Assembly: GCA_947629615.1 (NCBI GenBank)
Contig: CANRER010000058.1
Location: forward strand, 1-8,677
Length of the DNA stretch: 8,677 bases
Origin: an uncultured Clostridia bacterium
GTDB taxonomy: Bacteria > Bacillota > Clostridia > UMGS1883
Direction of reading: 5' to 3'
Positions 1 through 5,627 of this stretch are shown here, in pieces. Positions within the stretch are counted from its first letter, which is position 1. Every line of letters begins with the position of its first letter. A program made the translations under genes and the position numbers. The notes under the pieces were generated by a model, which made no database searches, was not told the DNA's origin, and worked only from the letters and a program-made list of their open reading frames with translations.

Positions 1-640
1 AGTAACGCTTTCCATCGGCGAAAAGGAACGCGAAAGCTACGCCGCCTACAAGGCCGCCGGGGCCGACAGATATTTGCTGCGGCACGAAACGGCCTCCGAC
101 GAGCATTATAAAAGGCTCCACCCCGAGGAAATGAGCTCCGCCAACCGCAAGCGATGCCTGTTCGACTTAAAGGAGCTCGGCTATCAGGTGGGCAGCGGCT
201 TTATGGTCGGCTCGCCCTATCAGACGGCGCAAAACCTTGTGGATGATCTTCGTTTTTTACAGCGGCTTAATCCCGACATGATCGGCATCGGCCCCTTTAT
301 CCCCCACGCCGATACTCCGTTCGCGCAATTCCCGCGCGGCGCTCTTGAGCTTACGCTTCGCATGGTGTCGCTTTTGCGCTGCTTCTTCCCCGCCGCCCTC
401 ATTCCCGCCACAACCGCGCTCGGCACCATTCACCCGCTCGGACGTGAGATGGGGCTTCGGGCCGGGGCAAACGTCGTTATGCCTAACCTTTCACCCGTCA
501 GTAAGCGCAAGCTTTACTCCCTTTACGACAATAAAATCTGCACCGGCGAGGAGGCCGCCGAATGTCTTAACTGCCTTAAACGCCGCGTCGAAAGCGTCGG
601 TTATAAAATCGTCGTTTCCCGCGGCGACGTAAAAAAATGA
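1..640 (+). CDS. hydE: [FeFe] hydrogenase maturase HydE, radical SAM (3' part)
   Basis: This is the C-terminal 212 residues of HydE, the radical S-adenosylmethionine enzyme that works with HydF and HydG in building the diiron subcluster of the [FeFe]-hydrogenase H-cluster in the cytoplasm. The frame is open from base 2 at the window edge, so the start and the N-terminal CX3CX2C cluster motif lie upstream and cannot be checked. Recognisable HydE blocks are RYLLRHETA, the stretch KELGYQVGSGFMVGSPYQT, DMIGIGPFIPHADTPF, NVVMPNLSP and, near the C-terminus, YDNKICTGEEAAECLNCLKRR followed by GYKIVVSRGD. The family is usually about 350 residues, so roughly 40% is missing. Related biotin-synthase-like proteins (BioB, PylB) lack this set of motifs. 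The gene ends directly before a bidirectional terminator, so it is the last gene of its transcript. Its operon partners cannot be seen. Confidence 0.93.
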   Translation, partial: VTLSIGEKERESYAAYKAAGADRYLLRHETASDEHYKRLHPEEMSSANRKRCLFDLKELGYQVGSGFMVGSPYQTAQNLVDDLRFLQRLNPDMIGIGPFIPHADTPFAQFPRGALELTLRMVSLLRCFFPAALIPATTALGTIHPLGREMGLRAGANVVMPNLSPVSKRKLYSLYDNKICTGEEAAECLNCLKRRVESVGYKIVVSRGDVKK

Positions 641-665
641 AGGGCCCGAAGGCCCTTTATTTTTT
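631..665. terminator. Bidirectional intrinsic terminator between hydE and the kinase gene
   Basis: A 6-bp GC stem (AGGGCC at 641-646, GGCCCT at 651-656) closes a CGAA tetraloop. It is followed on the plus strand by TTATTTTTT (657-665). On the minus strand it is followed by TTCATTTTTTT (640-631 region). Each U-tract overlaps the end of the opposite gene: the hydE stop is at 638-640 and the kinase stop at 657-659. One hairpin therefore serves two convergent genes. Confidence 0.85.
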
Positions 666-1616
666 GCAGTATTGAGAAACGATATTAAAAATCTCGTCGG
701 CCACAACGTTTATCGGGCGGTTCGCGTCGATGACGCAGATGTTTTCATCGACGTTCAGTTTTTTGAAAACATCGAGAAACCGCTTTCTTGTTTCTTCCAT
801 GACGCTCTCGTCGTTTTCAAATATTTCCAAGTGCGTCCTGTCGCCGGCAAGCCTGCTCCTGCTTCTCGCGGGATTTACGTCCAGATAAATGCACAAATCC
901 GGCCTGAGTATATCGGGGCAGCGCAAATTCATATCCATTATCCACTCGAGATCCGTCCCCATGCCCTGATACGCGAAGGACGAATAATAATATCGGTCGC
1001 TTATTACGTCCATTCCTTCGTTAAGCAGCTTTTTTATTCCCCAAACGGGGTTCACATTGTGGGAAATACGGTCAATCAGAAACAGCGCCGCCATCTCGGA
1101 CGGGGTTCTTTTATAGTTGTTGCTGAGCGCGTCGCGGATAAGGCCGCCCGTGGCGGAGCTTGTCGGCTCGGCCGTTACGCAGGCTCTCCTACCCATTTGC
1201 TTAAGCCTGTCGCGCAGCATATTTATCTGAGTGCTTTTCCCGGAGCCGTCAAGCCCCTCGAACACGATAAAAAGCGGAGCGTCGATGTCGGCCCTTTGCG
1301 GTATGGCGTTAAGGTCGCCAAAGAGGGCATCGTGCGAAAAGAACAGGCTTAAAAGCATTTCGGTCGTTATACCAAGCTCGTCCGCCTTTTTCTTGAACAC
1401 GGGCGTAAAAGCCCCGCTGTCGCCCAAATCGGCCGCGTATTCGCCGTCGGTGCAGCACCACAAAAAAGCGTCGAGCACGGTTTTCAGCTCTTCGCTTCTT
1501 TGCGTAGACCTCTCATACCAGTTAATGAGCCGCCGCTTTTCAATTTGCTCCAGCCCGTCCATAACAAAATCCGCCGTGGGATTTTCCAAAACCAAAAGCC
1601 TTAAATTAGACAGCAT
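657..1616 (-). CDS. Thymidylate kinase-like P-loop kinase with N-terminal extension
   Basis: Residues 113-319 form a complete thymidylate-kinase-like domain, predicted to phosphorylate dTMP to dTDP with ATP. The Walker A loop is GLDGSGKST (121-129). EPTSSATGG (150-158), the kinase-type DRISHN (182-187), SDRYYYSSFAYQG (206-218) and a lid-like segment RSRLAGDRTHLE (252-263) follow in the usual order. This ~207-residue part alone matches the normal length of the family. Residues 1-112 are extra: a mostly helical, acidic stretch I cannot assign to a domain. The start is supported by AAAGGAA (1631-1625) 8 nt upstream of the ATG. The gene lies 36 bp downstream of lysS on the same strand, so the two are probably cotranscribed. 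It might be a second kinase beside a canonical Tmk elsewhere, or a kinase for another nucleotide. The kinase fold is clear, but the exact substrate is inference. Confidence 0.85.
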   Translation of the reverse strand: MLSNLRLLVLENPTADFVMDGLEQIEKRRLINWYERSTQRSEELKTVLDAFLWCCTDGEYAADLGDSGAFTPVFKKKADELGITTEMLLSLFFSHDALFGDLNAIPQRADIDAPLFIVFEGLDGSGKSTQINMLRDRLKQMGRRACVTAEPTSSATGGLIRDALSNNYKRTPSEMAALFLIDRISHNVNPVWGIKKLLNEGMDVISDRYYYSSFAYQGMGTDLEWIMDMNLRCPDILRPDLCIYLDVNPARSRSRLAGDRTHLEIFENDESVMEETRKRFLDVFKKLNVDENICVIDANRPINVVADEIFNIVSQYCKK

Positions 1617-1652
1617 TTTATCATTTCCTTTGTCGCAATGTGCCGCGCCGCT

Positions 1653-3215
1653 TTACTTCTCTATCGGCTTCATCGTGGGAAACAGCAGCACGTCGCGGAT
1701 AGAGTAGCTGTCGGTCAGGAGCATGACGAGCCTATCCACGCCTATACCGAGGCCGCCCGTGGGGGGCATACCGTACTCAAGCGCGGTGAGGAAGTCCTCG
1801 TCGAGCATATTGGCCTCGTCGTCGCCGGCGGCGCGCAGCTCAAGCTGCTTCATGAAGCGGCCTCGCTGGTCGATGGGGTCGTTCAGCTCGGAGAAGGCGT
1901 TGCCAAATTCGCGCCCTGTGATGAACACCTCGAAGCGTTCCGTCAGCTCGGGCTGAGAGGGCTTGCGCTTTGCGAGGGGCGAAATTTCGACCGGGTAATC
2001 GGTTATAAAGGTCGGCTGAACAAGCTTGTCCTCCACATATTCGTCGAAGAACAACGCGATAATGTCGCCTCGGGTTTCCTTGGCTTTCTCTGGTTCAAGC
2101 CCGTGCTCCTTCGCGGCAAGAACGGCCTCCGCGTCGGTTTGGATTTCATTGAAGTCCACGCCGGCGTATTTCTTAACCGCGTCAATCATGCTTAAACGCT
2201 CAAAACGGCCAAGGTCTATCTCCTGCCCTTGGTAGGTGATTTTCGTCGTGCCGCAGACAGTTTCGGCGCAGTAACGGATAAGGTTCTCGGTCAAATCCAT
2301 CATATCGTTATAGTCGGCATATGCCTCGTAAATTTCAATGGAGGTGAACTCGGGATTGTGCTTTATATCCATACCCTCGTTGCGGAACTGGCGGCCCATC
2401 TCGTATACCTTCTCCATGCCGCCGACAATGAGTCGCTTTAGGTGCAGCTCGGTTGCTATGCGCAAATACATATCCATATCAAGCGTGTTGTGGTGCGTCA
2501 CAAACGGACGCGCCGCCGCTCCGCCGGCAATGGTGTTGAGTATAGGTGTTTCGACCTCCAGATAGCCGCGGCTGTCAAGGTAGTTGCGGATAGCGGTAAG
2601 TATCTTGGAGCGCATAACGAAGGTCTTTTTAACGTCGGTATTCATGATGAGATCGACATATCGCTGGCGATAGCGAAGATCCTGGTCGCTCAGGCCGTGG
2701 AACTTTTCGGGCAGGGGCAGAAGCGACTTTGAAAGCAGCGTCACCTTATCCGCCCGCAGGGAAATTTCGCCCGTCTGCGTGGTGAAAACCTCGCCCTCGG
2801 CCCCGACAATATCGCCTATATCGAGCTTTTTGTATCGGTTATACTCCTCGTCGCCGAGAATATCCCTTTTGACGAAAAGCTGTATCTGCCCGTCGATGTC
2901 GGCAATATGGGCGAAGCCGACCTTGCCCATGCCCCGCTTGGACATGATGCGCCCCGCTACGCTGACTTTTTGCCCGTTGAGCGGGGATATTTTCGCCGTC
3001 ACCTGCTTTTCGCCCTCTCGGGTTTCGATAACTCTTTCCTCGGTGGTGTAGCCGTCGTATATATCGCCCGAGGTGTGAGTGCGTACAAATTTGGTTATAT
3101 GAAAGGGGTCGCGGCCCTCGGCCTGAAGCTCGGCCAGCTTGTCGCGGCGCACCTTCAAAAGCTGCTTCATGTCTGGCTCCTGCTGTGCGTTTTGGCGGTT
3201 GTTTTCGTCTGCCAT
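1653..3215 (-). CDS. lysS: Lysyl-tRNA synthetase, class II
   Basis: This enzyme charges tRNA-Lys with lysine in the cytoplasm. The N-terminal OB-fold that binds the anticodon lies at about residues 84-160 (VSVAGRIMSKRGMGKVGFAHI at its start). The class II catalytic core follows: motif 1 around EVETPIL (220-226), motif 2 FRNEGMDIKHNPEF (277-290) and motif 3 GGLGIGVDRLVMLL (487-500). It ends in the typical SIRDVLLFPTMKP. The length of 520 fits the family's roughly 490-520. The lysine-specific block GGAAARPFVTHHN (231-243) separates it from AspRS and AsnRS. The start is not fixed: the ATG at 3215 has an AAAGGA 11 nt upstream, while Met16 (3170) has a better-spaced AGGAG (3181-3177, 6 nt). Members of this family often carry a short polar N-terminal tail, so the longer form is kept. 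It is transcribed from its own promoter (3280-3252) and is probably the first gene of an operon with the downstream kinase. Confidence 0.97.
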   Translation of the reverse strand: MADENNRQNAQQEPDMKQLLKVRRDKLAELQAEGRDPFHITKFVRTHTSGDIYDGYTTEERVIETREGEKQVTAKISPLNGQKVSVAGRIMSKRGMGKVGFAHIADIDGQIQLFVKRDILGDEEYNRYKKLDIGDIVGAEGEVFTTQTGEISLRADKVTLLSKSLLPLPEKFHGLSDQDLRYRQRYVDLIMNTDVKKTFVMRSKILTAIRNYLDSRGYLEVETPILNTIAGGAAARPFVTHHNTLDMDMYLRIATELHLKRLIVGGMEKVYEMGRQFRNEGMDIKHNPEFTSIEIYEAYADYNDMMDLTENLIRYCAETVCGTTKITYQGQEIDLGRFERLSMIDAVKKYAGVDFNEIQTDAEAVLAAKEHGLEPEKAKETRGDIIALFFDEYVEDKLVQPTFITDYPVEISPLAKRKPSQPELTERFEVFITGREFGNAFSELNDPIDQRGRFMKQLELRAAGDDEANMLDEDFLTALEYGMPPTGGLGIGVDRLVMLLTDSYSIRDVLLFPTMKPIEK

Positions 3216-3251
3216 TCCTTTGTCAATCCTTTCGGTAGCGTTATTAAATCA

Positions 3252-3280
3252 ATTATACATTATTTTTCCTTATTTTGCAA
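3252..3280 (-). promoter_or_regulatory. Sigma-A promoter of lysS
   Basis: Read on the minus strand, TTGCAA (3280-3275) is followed after exactly 17 nt by a perfect TATAAT (3257-3252). This puts the transcription start near 3245 and gives a short 5' leader of about 30 nt before the lysS ATG. The promoter lies just downstream of the terminator of the preceding flavodiiron gene, as expected for an independent transcription unit. Confidence 0.85.
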
Positions 3281-3290
3281 GAGCTTTTTG

Positions 3291-3319
3291 AAAAAATGTG
3301 GGCCGCCTCGGCGGCCCAT
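3291..3319 (-). terminator. Intrinsic terminator of the flavodiiron protein gene
   Basis: An 8-bp perfect GC-rich stem (TGGGCCGC at 3299-3306 with GCGGCCCA at 3311-3318, CTCG loop on the plus strand) is followed, on the minus strand, by CATTTTTT (3298-3291). It lies 14 nt after the stop codon at 3333 and separates this gene from lysS. Confidence 0.88.
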
Positions 3320-3332
3320 ATTGTATATCGCC

Positions 3333-5126
3333 TTATTCTATCCTTTCAAAGTCGGCGGCGCCGTGCTTGCACAGCGGGCATATAAAGTCGTCTGGAAGCT
3401 CGTCACCCTCGTACACATAGCCGCACACCTTGCATACCCAGCCCTTTTTACCCTCGGTTTCGGGCTTGGGCTTAACATTGGCTTGGTAATAGGCGTATGT
3501 CATGCTTTCCTTGTCGTTAATCACGCGGGCTTCGGTTATGCTGCATATAAACATACCGTGGCTGCCCATATCGACGTAGCTGTCCACCTTGAGCGAGATA
3601 AAGGCGTTGATGTATTTGTCGATGAACGACAGCCCGTTGCCGCTGCGGCAGTTCACACCGTCGTAAAACTTATCCGCGTCGCGGCCGCTGTGGAAGCCGA
3701 AGCGTTGGAACAGGCTGAAAGGGGCGTCTATGCTGAGGCAGTTCACGTTCATTTTGCCGGTGCGCTTGATAACGTCGTGGGAATAGTTTGCTTTGCTGAT
3801 GTTCACGGCAATTCTGTCGGGGCCGTTCGACACCTGCGTAACCGTATTTACGATGAGGCCGTTGTCCTTTTCGCCGTCGTTGCAGGTGACGACGTAAAGG
3901 CCGTAGCCTATTTTGAACAGAGCCGTCATATCGTTCTTGTTCACCATTTCCTCGCTGCGGGCGATGTAGTCCATGCAAAGCTCGTCGGCGAGCGCGTCGA
4001 GTCGCTCGATATTTTCGCGCTTAACCGCCGATTTAATTGTAACAACGGGGTCGGCGAAGGTGATGTCCTTGCTTCCCTCGAACATACCCTTGATTACCTT
4101 CGCCGCCATCGGCGCCCAAGAGCCGTTTTCGATTATGGCCACGGTGCGCTTTTGGTAGGCGCGTTCGGTCAAATGCTCGATAAAGTCGCGCATATGGGGG
4201 AAAATACCGGCGTTGTAGGTCGTTGTCGCAAGCACCAGCTTGCCGTAGCGGAAAGCGTCCTCCACGGCCTCGGCCATGTCGTCGCGGGCAAGGTCGTGTA
4301 TCGAAACCTTGGGGCAGCCGCGCTTTTTCAGTTTTTCGGCGAGCAGCTCAACGGCCTTTTTCGTATTGCCGTAAACGGACGTGTAGGCGATAACTATGCC
4401 GTCGCTTTCGATTTCATAGGCCGACCATGTGTTGTAAAGACCGATGTAATGGCCGAGGTTTTCCTTAAGGACAGGGCCGTGAAGCGGGCATATCGTTTGA
4501 ATATCAAGCCCGGCGGCCTTTTTCAGCAGAGCCTGAACCTGTGGGCCGTATTTGCCCACAATACCGAAATAGTACCGCCTCGCCTCGCAGTCCCATTCCT
4601 CGTCAACGTCCAGCGCGCCGAACTTGCCGAAGCCGTCGGCCGAGAACAAAACCTTTTCATAGCTGTCGTATGTCACCATAACCTCGGGCCAGTGAACCAT
4701 CGGGGCGAAAACGAAGGTCAGCTCGTGCCTGCCAAGCGAGAGCGTGCCGCCGTCGGCCACAACCACCTTGCGGGCCTCGATGTCAAAATCCTCAAAGAAG
4801 TTGGCTATCATATTAAAGGTTTTTGCGTTGCCCACAATTTCTGCCTCGGGGTAAACCTCGGCGAAGGCGCGGATATTGGCCGAATGGTCGGGCTCCATGT
4901 GCTGAACGATGAGATAGTCGGGCTTGCGCCCGGCAAGTACGTTTTCGATGCTGCCAAGCCATTGTTTGCCGAAATTCCGATCGACTGTATCCATAACGGC
5001 AATTTTGTCGTCTATGATAACATAGGAGTTGTAGGCCATGCCGTTAGGCACGTCGTACTGCCCCTCAAACAGATCGACGCGGTGGTCGTTTACCCCAACG
5101 TAGAGAATTTCGTTTGTGATTTTCAT
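3333..5126 (-). CDS. Flavodiiron protein fused to flavin reductase and rubredoxin (FprA-Hrb type)
   Basis: A cytoplasmic enzyme predicted to reduce O2 to water and/or NO to N2O. Four modules are visible. Residues 1-~240 are a beta-lactamase-like diiron domain with ligands H76-x-E78-x-D80-H81, H145 (PMVHWPEVM), D164 (FSADGFG) and H216 (CPLHGPV). Residues ~243-385 are a flavodoxin domain with FMN phosphate loop TSVYGNTKKA (249-258). Residues ~398-550 are a flavin-reductase-like domain (KIGYGLYVVTC, GLIVNTVTQVS). Residues 562-597 are a short rubredoxin with CKVCGY (565-570) and CPLC (583-586). The last two modules together resemble high-molecular-weight rubredoxin (Hrb) of Moorella, which passes electrons from NADH to FprA, so this chain may be a self-sufficient NADH-driven reductase (inference). 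The start has AAAGGATG (5141-5134) at good distance. It has its own promoter and terminator, hence is monocistronic. Whether O2 or NO is the main substrate cannot be read from sequence. Confidence 0.95.
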   Translation of the reverse strand: MKITNEILYVGVNDHRVDLFEGQYDVPNGMAYNSYVIIDDKIAVMDTVDRNFGKQWLGSIENVLAGRKPDYLIVQHMEPDHSANIRAFAEVYPEAEIVGNAKTFNMIANFFEDFDIEARKVVVADGGTLSLGRHELTFVFAPMVHWPEVMVTYDSYEKVLFSADGFGKFGALDVDEEWDCEARRYYFGIVGKYGPQVQALLKKAAGLDIQTICPLHGPVLKENLGHYIGLYNTWSAYEIESDGIVIAYTSVYGNTKKAVELLAEKLKKRGCPKVSIHDLARDDMAEAVEDAFRYGKLVLATTTYNAGIFPHMRDFIEHLTERAYQKRTVAIIENGSWAPMAAKVIKGMFEGSKDITFADPVVTIKSAVKRENIERLDALADELCMDYIARSEEMVNKNDMTALFKIGYGLYVVTCNDGEKDNGLIVNTVTQVSNGPDRIAVNISKANYSHDVIKRTGKMNVNCLSIDAPFSLFQRFGFHSGRDADKFYDGVNCRSGNGLSFIDKYINAFISLKVDSYVDMGSHGMFICSITEARVINDKESMTYAYYQANVKPKPETEGKKGWVCKVCGYVYEGDELPDDFICPLCKHGAADFERIE

Positions 5127-5162
5127 AAACCGTCATCCTTTCCAGAATTATGTTCATATACT

Positions 5163-5191
5163 ATCATACTATAAATCCCGGCGGTTTTCAA
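5163..5191 (-). promoter_or_regulatory. Sigma-A promoter of the flavodiiron protein gene
   Basis: On the minus strand TTGAAA (5191-5186) is separated by 17 nt from TATGAT (5168-5163). The predicted start near 5156 leaves a leader of about 30 nt that contains the ribosome binding site. It fires away from the plus-strand promoter at 5242-5270, so the two share an upstream region of about 50 bp. Confidence 0.8.
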
Positions 5192-5200
5192 GTATGCGGA

Positions 5201-5222
5201 CTAAATTTTTTTTGTAATTTAG
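5201..5222. promoter_or_regulatory. AT-rich dyad between divergent promoters (candidate operator)
   Basis: CTAAATT (5201-5207) and AATTTAG (5216-5222) form a perfect 7-bp inverted repeat around an 8-nt T-rich spacer. It lies just upstream of the -35 of the flavodiiron promoter and about 20 bp upstream of the plus-strand -35. The position suits a regulator acting on both genes. It does not match the PerR/Fur or Rex consensus that I know, so the binding protein is unknown and the call is tentative. Confidence 0.35.
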
Positions 5223-5223
5223 C

Positions 5224-5241
5224 GTATTTTGAAAAAAATAC
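5224..5241. promoter_or_regulatory. AT-rich dyad abutting the plus-strand -35 (candidate operator or UP element)
   Basis: GTATTTT (5224-5230) and AAAATAC (5235-5241) form a 7-bp inverted repeat around GAAA. It ends at the base before the -35 box of the plus-strand promoter. It could be an operator. The A/T tracts could also simply act as an UP element for RNA polymerase alpha subunits. Confidence 0.35.
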
Positions 5242-5270
5242 TTTACAAGAGGAAAAATGTGTGTTATACT
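5242..5270 (+). promoter_or_regulatory. Sigma-A promoter (extended -10) of the structured RNA / surface-protein leader
   Basis: TTTACA (5242-5247) is followed after 17 nt by TATACT (5265-5270). TG at 5262-5263 gives an extended -10. The start is expected near 5277, which is the first base of the 5' strand of the long closing stem of the RNA described next. That coincidence strengthens both calls. Confidence 0.85.
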
Positions 5271-5276
5271 GAATAT

Positions 5277-5550
5277 GCGACATAATTGGATATGAGAGGA
5301 GCATGGAAAACGTTTTTTTTGTGCGCTCTTTTGGCGTACAGATTTTTATGTGCCATATTTTTGATTTGAATAATAGTAAAATATTTCGGTTATCCTTTTC
5401 AGAGGTAAAAATGTGGCTCCATGGGATAACCGGATAACGCTACAATGGCATATTGTAGAGGCGTTTTCTTGTATCATATCCAATTTATGTCGCAGTAAAT
5501 CGGAGCGGGCATTTTTCGGTGCGCAGCTTCGATTGGCTGCGCACTTTTTT
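5277..5550 (+). ncRNA. Candidate structured non-coding RNA or cis-regulatory leader, family not recognised
   Basis: From the predicted start site to a strong terminator, about 275 nt can fold as a closed domain. The 5' end GCGACATAATTGGATATGA (5277-5295) pairs with TCATATCCAATTTATGTCGC (5474-5493) along 19 bp with a single bulged A. Inside lie GAAAACG (5306-5312) with CGTTTTC (5462-5468); TGGC-ACA (5332-5340) with TGTGCCA (5349-5355); ATATTTT (5355-5361) with AAAATAT (5378-5384); CGGTTATCC (5387-5395) with GGATAACCG (5424-5432); and CTACAAT (5440-5446) with ATTGTAG (5452-5458). A terminator (5519-5550) follows. No hallmark of tmRNA, RNase P RNA, SRP RNA, T-box or a riboswitch I know is present. 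6S-like architecture (promoter, long closing stem, terminator) is only loosely resembled, because the two arms are very unequal (about 119 and 68 nt). It may be a stand-alone small RNA, or the leader of the surface-protein gene that starts 77 nt after the terminator. The stems are seen; the function is inference. Confidence 0.65.
5519..5550 (+). terminator. Strong intrinsic terminator ending the structured RNA
   Basis: GTGCGCAGC (5519-5527) pairs perfectly with GCTGCGCAC (5536-5544) around an 8-nt loop and is followed by six T (5545-5550). It lies between the RNA's promoter and the surface-protein gene, so transcription into that gene must read through it unless another promoter exists. Confidence 0.9.
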
Positions 5551-5562
5551 GTTGCGCGGCTC

Positions 5563-5598
5563 TCGGGGTTACGTAGGGCGCGACGACCCCGACGCGCC
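5563..5598 (+). repeat. Interlocking inverted repeats just upstream of the surface-protein RBS
   Basis: Two GC-rich helices can form and overlap: TCGGGGT (5563-5569) with ACCCCGA (5586-5592), and GGCGCG (5577-5582) with CGCGCC (5593-5598). Their order (1,2,1',2') means they are either mutually exclusive or a tight pseudoknot. The second palindrome (GGCGCG, a short loop, CGCGCC) looks like a dispersed REP-type element. The ribosome binding site (AAGGAGG, 5613-5619) lies 14 nt further down and is not itself paired. Confidence 0.5.
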
Positions 5599-5612
5599 GA
5601 AATAAAAACTTT

Positions 5613-5619
5613 AAGGAGG
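5613..5619 (+). promoter_or_regulatory. Ribosome binding site of the surface-protein gene
   Basis: A near-perfect AAGGAGG lies 8 nt before the ATG at 5628 and fixes the start. That start gives a well-formed signal peptide. Confidence 0.92.
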
Positions 5620-5627
5620 AACCACAA

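Noticed and set aside
672..1352. Open frame on the plus strand opposite the kinase gene
   Set aside because: It is a shadow of the kinase reading frame with no family motifs; the minus-strand frame carries the P-loop and DRY blocks.
2907..5174. A 755-codon open frame on the plus strand opposite lysS and the flavodiiron gene
   Set aside because: It is antisense to two certain genes with intact catalytic motifs, has no matching ribosome binding site or recognisable domain, and is explained by the codon bias of the opposite strand.
5303..5437. Small plus-strand frame of 44 codons (begins MENVFFVRSF) inside the candidate RNA, preceded by GAGAGGAG
   Set aside because: The Shine-Dalgarno-like sequence is only 1 nt from the ATG, and the segment is better explained by base-paired stems. 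A leader peptide cannot be fully excluded.
5277..5550. Identity as 6S RNA, SRP RNA, tmRNA or RNase P RNA
   Set aside because: The arms are too unequal for a 6S rod. The SRP GGAAGCAGC-type loop, the tmRNA tRNA-like 3' end with T-loop, and the RNase P conserved blocks are all absent.
5277..5627. T-box or other amino-acid-responsive leader
   Set aside because: There is no T-box sequence (AGGGTGGNACCGCG type), and the downstream gene is not an amino-acid or tRNA gene.
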